NCBI GenBank assembly: GCA_014360105.1
Contig: JACIYD010000097.1
Span: 1 to 6,416, forward strand
Length of the DNA stretch: 6,416 nt
Reading direction: 5' to 3'
DNA from: Clostridia bacterium
GTDB taxonomy: Bacteria; Bacillota; DSM-521; Neomoorellales; SLTJ01
Below the pieces are notes generated by a model, which did not search any database, was not told the DNA's origin, and saw only the letters and a program-made list of their open reading frames with translations. The position numbers and the translations under genes were made by a program. Shown piece by piece: positions 5,077 through 6,416 of this stretch (its first letter is position 1; the number at the start of each line of letters is the position of its first letter).

Positions 5077-6243
5077 CTAAACGATGACCGGGTCGTCGGC
5101 TACCGGGCTCAGCCTCTCGAGACCGGTGGCGGTGACGGCAAAGCAATTCTCCAGGCCGACGGCCCCCTGGCCGGGAATGGCAAACTTAGGCTCGAGGGCG
5201 AACACCATGCCCGGTTCCAGCTTTACGCCCGAGCCCTGTGCCAGCACCGGCCAATCGTCCAGCTCGAGGCCGACGCCGTGGCCGATATAGGGTACCCGTT
5301 TCGGGCCCATAAAGTACGCTAGCAGGCCGCTTTCCTCTGCAAGGCCGGCCGCAAGCTGGTAAAGCGCGCCGCAGGTAACTCCGGGACGGGCGGCCTGTAC
5401 GACTGCGTCTTGAATGCGGCGCGCGGTATCGTAGACGCGACGCAGCTCGAACGGCAAACGCCCCAGGGCAAAGAGCCGCGTCTGATCAAGGACGTAGCCT
5501 TGATAGCAACCGCCGTAATCGACGAGAATTGGCTCTCCAGGCCGCAGGGGTACGCCCGACGCCCCCTGGGGAAAGGTGGGCGAAACGCCCCGACCGGAAA
5601 GCGGCGTATCGTAGGGACCGCCTGCGGCGCCGGCCGGGCCGGCAAGGATCACGTTAAAGAAGATTTCTTCATTGAAGGCGCGAAACTTAACCAGGCCCTG
5701 GTGTCCTTGCCGCCGCGCCAACGCCTCCAGACCGGCCGCCAGGTCGAGGTCGGTGCGCGCGCCGGCGACAAGGGTGGGAAGAGCCTCCCAGACGGCCAGG
5801 TCGCGGCGCGCCGTCTCCCGCAGGACTTCGAGTTCCCAGGCGCTCTTACGGGCCCGCTGCCGGCGGATGAGCGGGCTGGCGTCGGCAAAGCGGTACGCCG
5901 GCAACTGTGCCGCCAGGCGTTGGTACTGGTTCACGGGTAGTACGTCAAATTCGAGCCCGATCAGCGCTCCCTCCCTCAGGCGCGATGCTATCACGTTACC
6001 TAAGTCGGCGCTTGTGGTAAGGCGTAGCGTGGGCCAGGGTGGCCGGTACGGCAATTCCTGGCGCGTCAGGCCCAGGGGCGCGCCATCTGCAGGAATAAAG
6101 AGCGAGTGCAGGTAAGTAGTGCCACTATAATAATAGAGGTCGATGCGTTGGAGGATGAGGGCCGCATCCAGGTTCTCTTGCTGCAGACTCTTTTGGAAGT
6201 CACGCAGCCGCGCTTCGAGCTCTTCCGGCGGCAACTGCACCAT
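5077..6243 (-). CDS. M24 family metallopeptidase (Xaa-Pro aminopeptidase-like)
   Basis: This encodes 388 aa. It has a two-domain layout: an N-terminal creatinase-like domain (about 1-135, starting with LEARLRDFQKSLQQENLDAALI) and a C-terminal pita-bread catalytic domain. All five metal ligands of the M24 family are present: D242 in VDYGG, D253 in VLDQTR, H322 in GHGVGLELDD, E351 in ALEPKF and E365 in GLENCF. The dinuclear metal site is therefore intact and the protein should be an active cytoplasmic peptidase. Xaa-Pro specificity is inferred from architecture; a close paralogue with another substrate is possible. ATG at 6243 is chosen because AGGAGG lies a few bases upstream; an in-frame GTG at 6321 would add 26 very Arg/Lys-rich residues with no support. 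It stops with TAG. It is upstream of selA on the same strand, but the 165-nt gap and the general role give no direct link to selenium. Confidence 0.92.
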   Translation of the reverse strand: MVQLPPEELEARLRDFQKSLQQENLDAALILQRIDLYYYSGTTYLHSLFIPADGAPLGLTRQELPYRPPWPTLRLTTSADLGNVIASRLREGALIGLEFDVLPVNQYQRLAAQLPAYRFADASPLIRRQRARKSAWELEVLRETARRDLAVWEALPTLVAGARTDLDLAAGLEALARRQGHQGLVKFRAFNEEIFFNVILAGPAGAAGGPYDTPLSGRGVSPTFPQGASGVPLRPGEPILVDYGGCYQGYVLDQTRLFALGRLPFELRRVYDTARRIQDAVVQAARPGVTCGALYQLAAGLAEESGLLAYFMGPKRVPYIGHGVGLELDDWPVLAQGSGVKLEPGMVFALEPKFAIPGQGAVGLENCFAVTATGLERLSPVADDPVIV

Positions 6244-6328
6244 GGCTCCTCCTCTACCCTTCAAGCCTCTCCGTCGGCGTCTTTTGGCCTTAGCCCTTAT
6301 GCGCAGTTCCTTTCTAAACACTATTTCC

Positions 6329-6416
6329 CTATTCGTCCCGCTTTTCCTGCCTTGAGTGCATACGCCGCTCGCCGTCGTAGGGTAGGGGGACGAACTGCAC
6401 CGAGGGGCGGCGTTGC
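6329..6416 (-). CDS. C-terminal fragment of an unidentified protein (runs off the right edge)
   Basis: The last 28 codons of a minus-strand reading frame end with TAG at 6331-6329. The residues include VQFVPLPYDGERRMH and a charged tail ending EKRDE, which looks like a natural protein terminus rather than a shadow. The other two minus frames give Arg/Ser/Thr-rich or Arg/Ala-rich strings. The family cannot be named from this much. The 85 nt between its stop and the M24 start hold only that gene's ribosome binding site, so cotranscription is possible. Confidence 0.5.
   Translation of the reverse strand, partial: QRRPSVQFVPLPYDGERRMHSRQEKRDE

Overview
The window is GC-rich and looks like a thermophilic Gram-positive acetogen related to Moorella. 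This is an inference. The small ferredoxin at 1072-1266 closely resembles the single-cluster ferredoxin of Moorella (Clostridium) thermoacetica as I remember it, Shine-Dalgarno sequences are strong and GGAGG-like, and a complete local selenocysteine (Sec) decoding set is present. I could not search a database.

Layout. The left edge (1-90, minus strand) is the first ~30 codons of a two-component response regulator. A perfect 7+6+7 inverted repeat lies just upstream of it at 101-120. From about 187 to 633 there is no credible protein. Instead the plus strand folds on paper into a chain of long hairpins and one three-way junction, with many G-U wobble pairs and two GAAA tetraloops, as expected of a large structured RNA that I do not recognise. 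It ends immediately before the ribosome binding site of a small plus-strand gene (648-1043, no confident function), which is followed 28 nt later by a ferredoxin gene (1072-1266) and a probable terminator (1310-1342).

The rest lies on the minus strand. Read in transcription order it contains the tail of an unidentified gene (6416-6329), an M24 metallopeptidase (6243-5077), selA (4911-3502), selB (3498-1585) and selC, the tRNA-Sec (1513-1413). selA and selB are separated by 3 nt. selC has its own near-consensus promoter. The 165 nt between the peptidase and the preferred selA start contain three hairpins and may be a regulatory leader.

How the genes work together. SelA converts seryl-tRNA-Sec to selenocysteinyl-tRNA-Sec using selenophosphate, and SelB carries that tRNA to the ribosome at UGA codons marked by a SECIS hairpin. 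Only selD (selenophosphate synthase) and serS are missing from the full pathway and must lie elsewhere. No selenoprotein gene was identified inside the window. The most novel element is the structured RNA at 187-633, with its ~42-nt periodic hairpin module.
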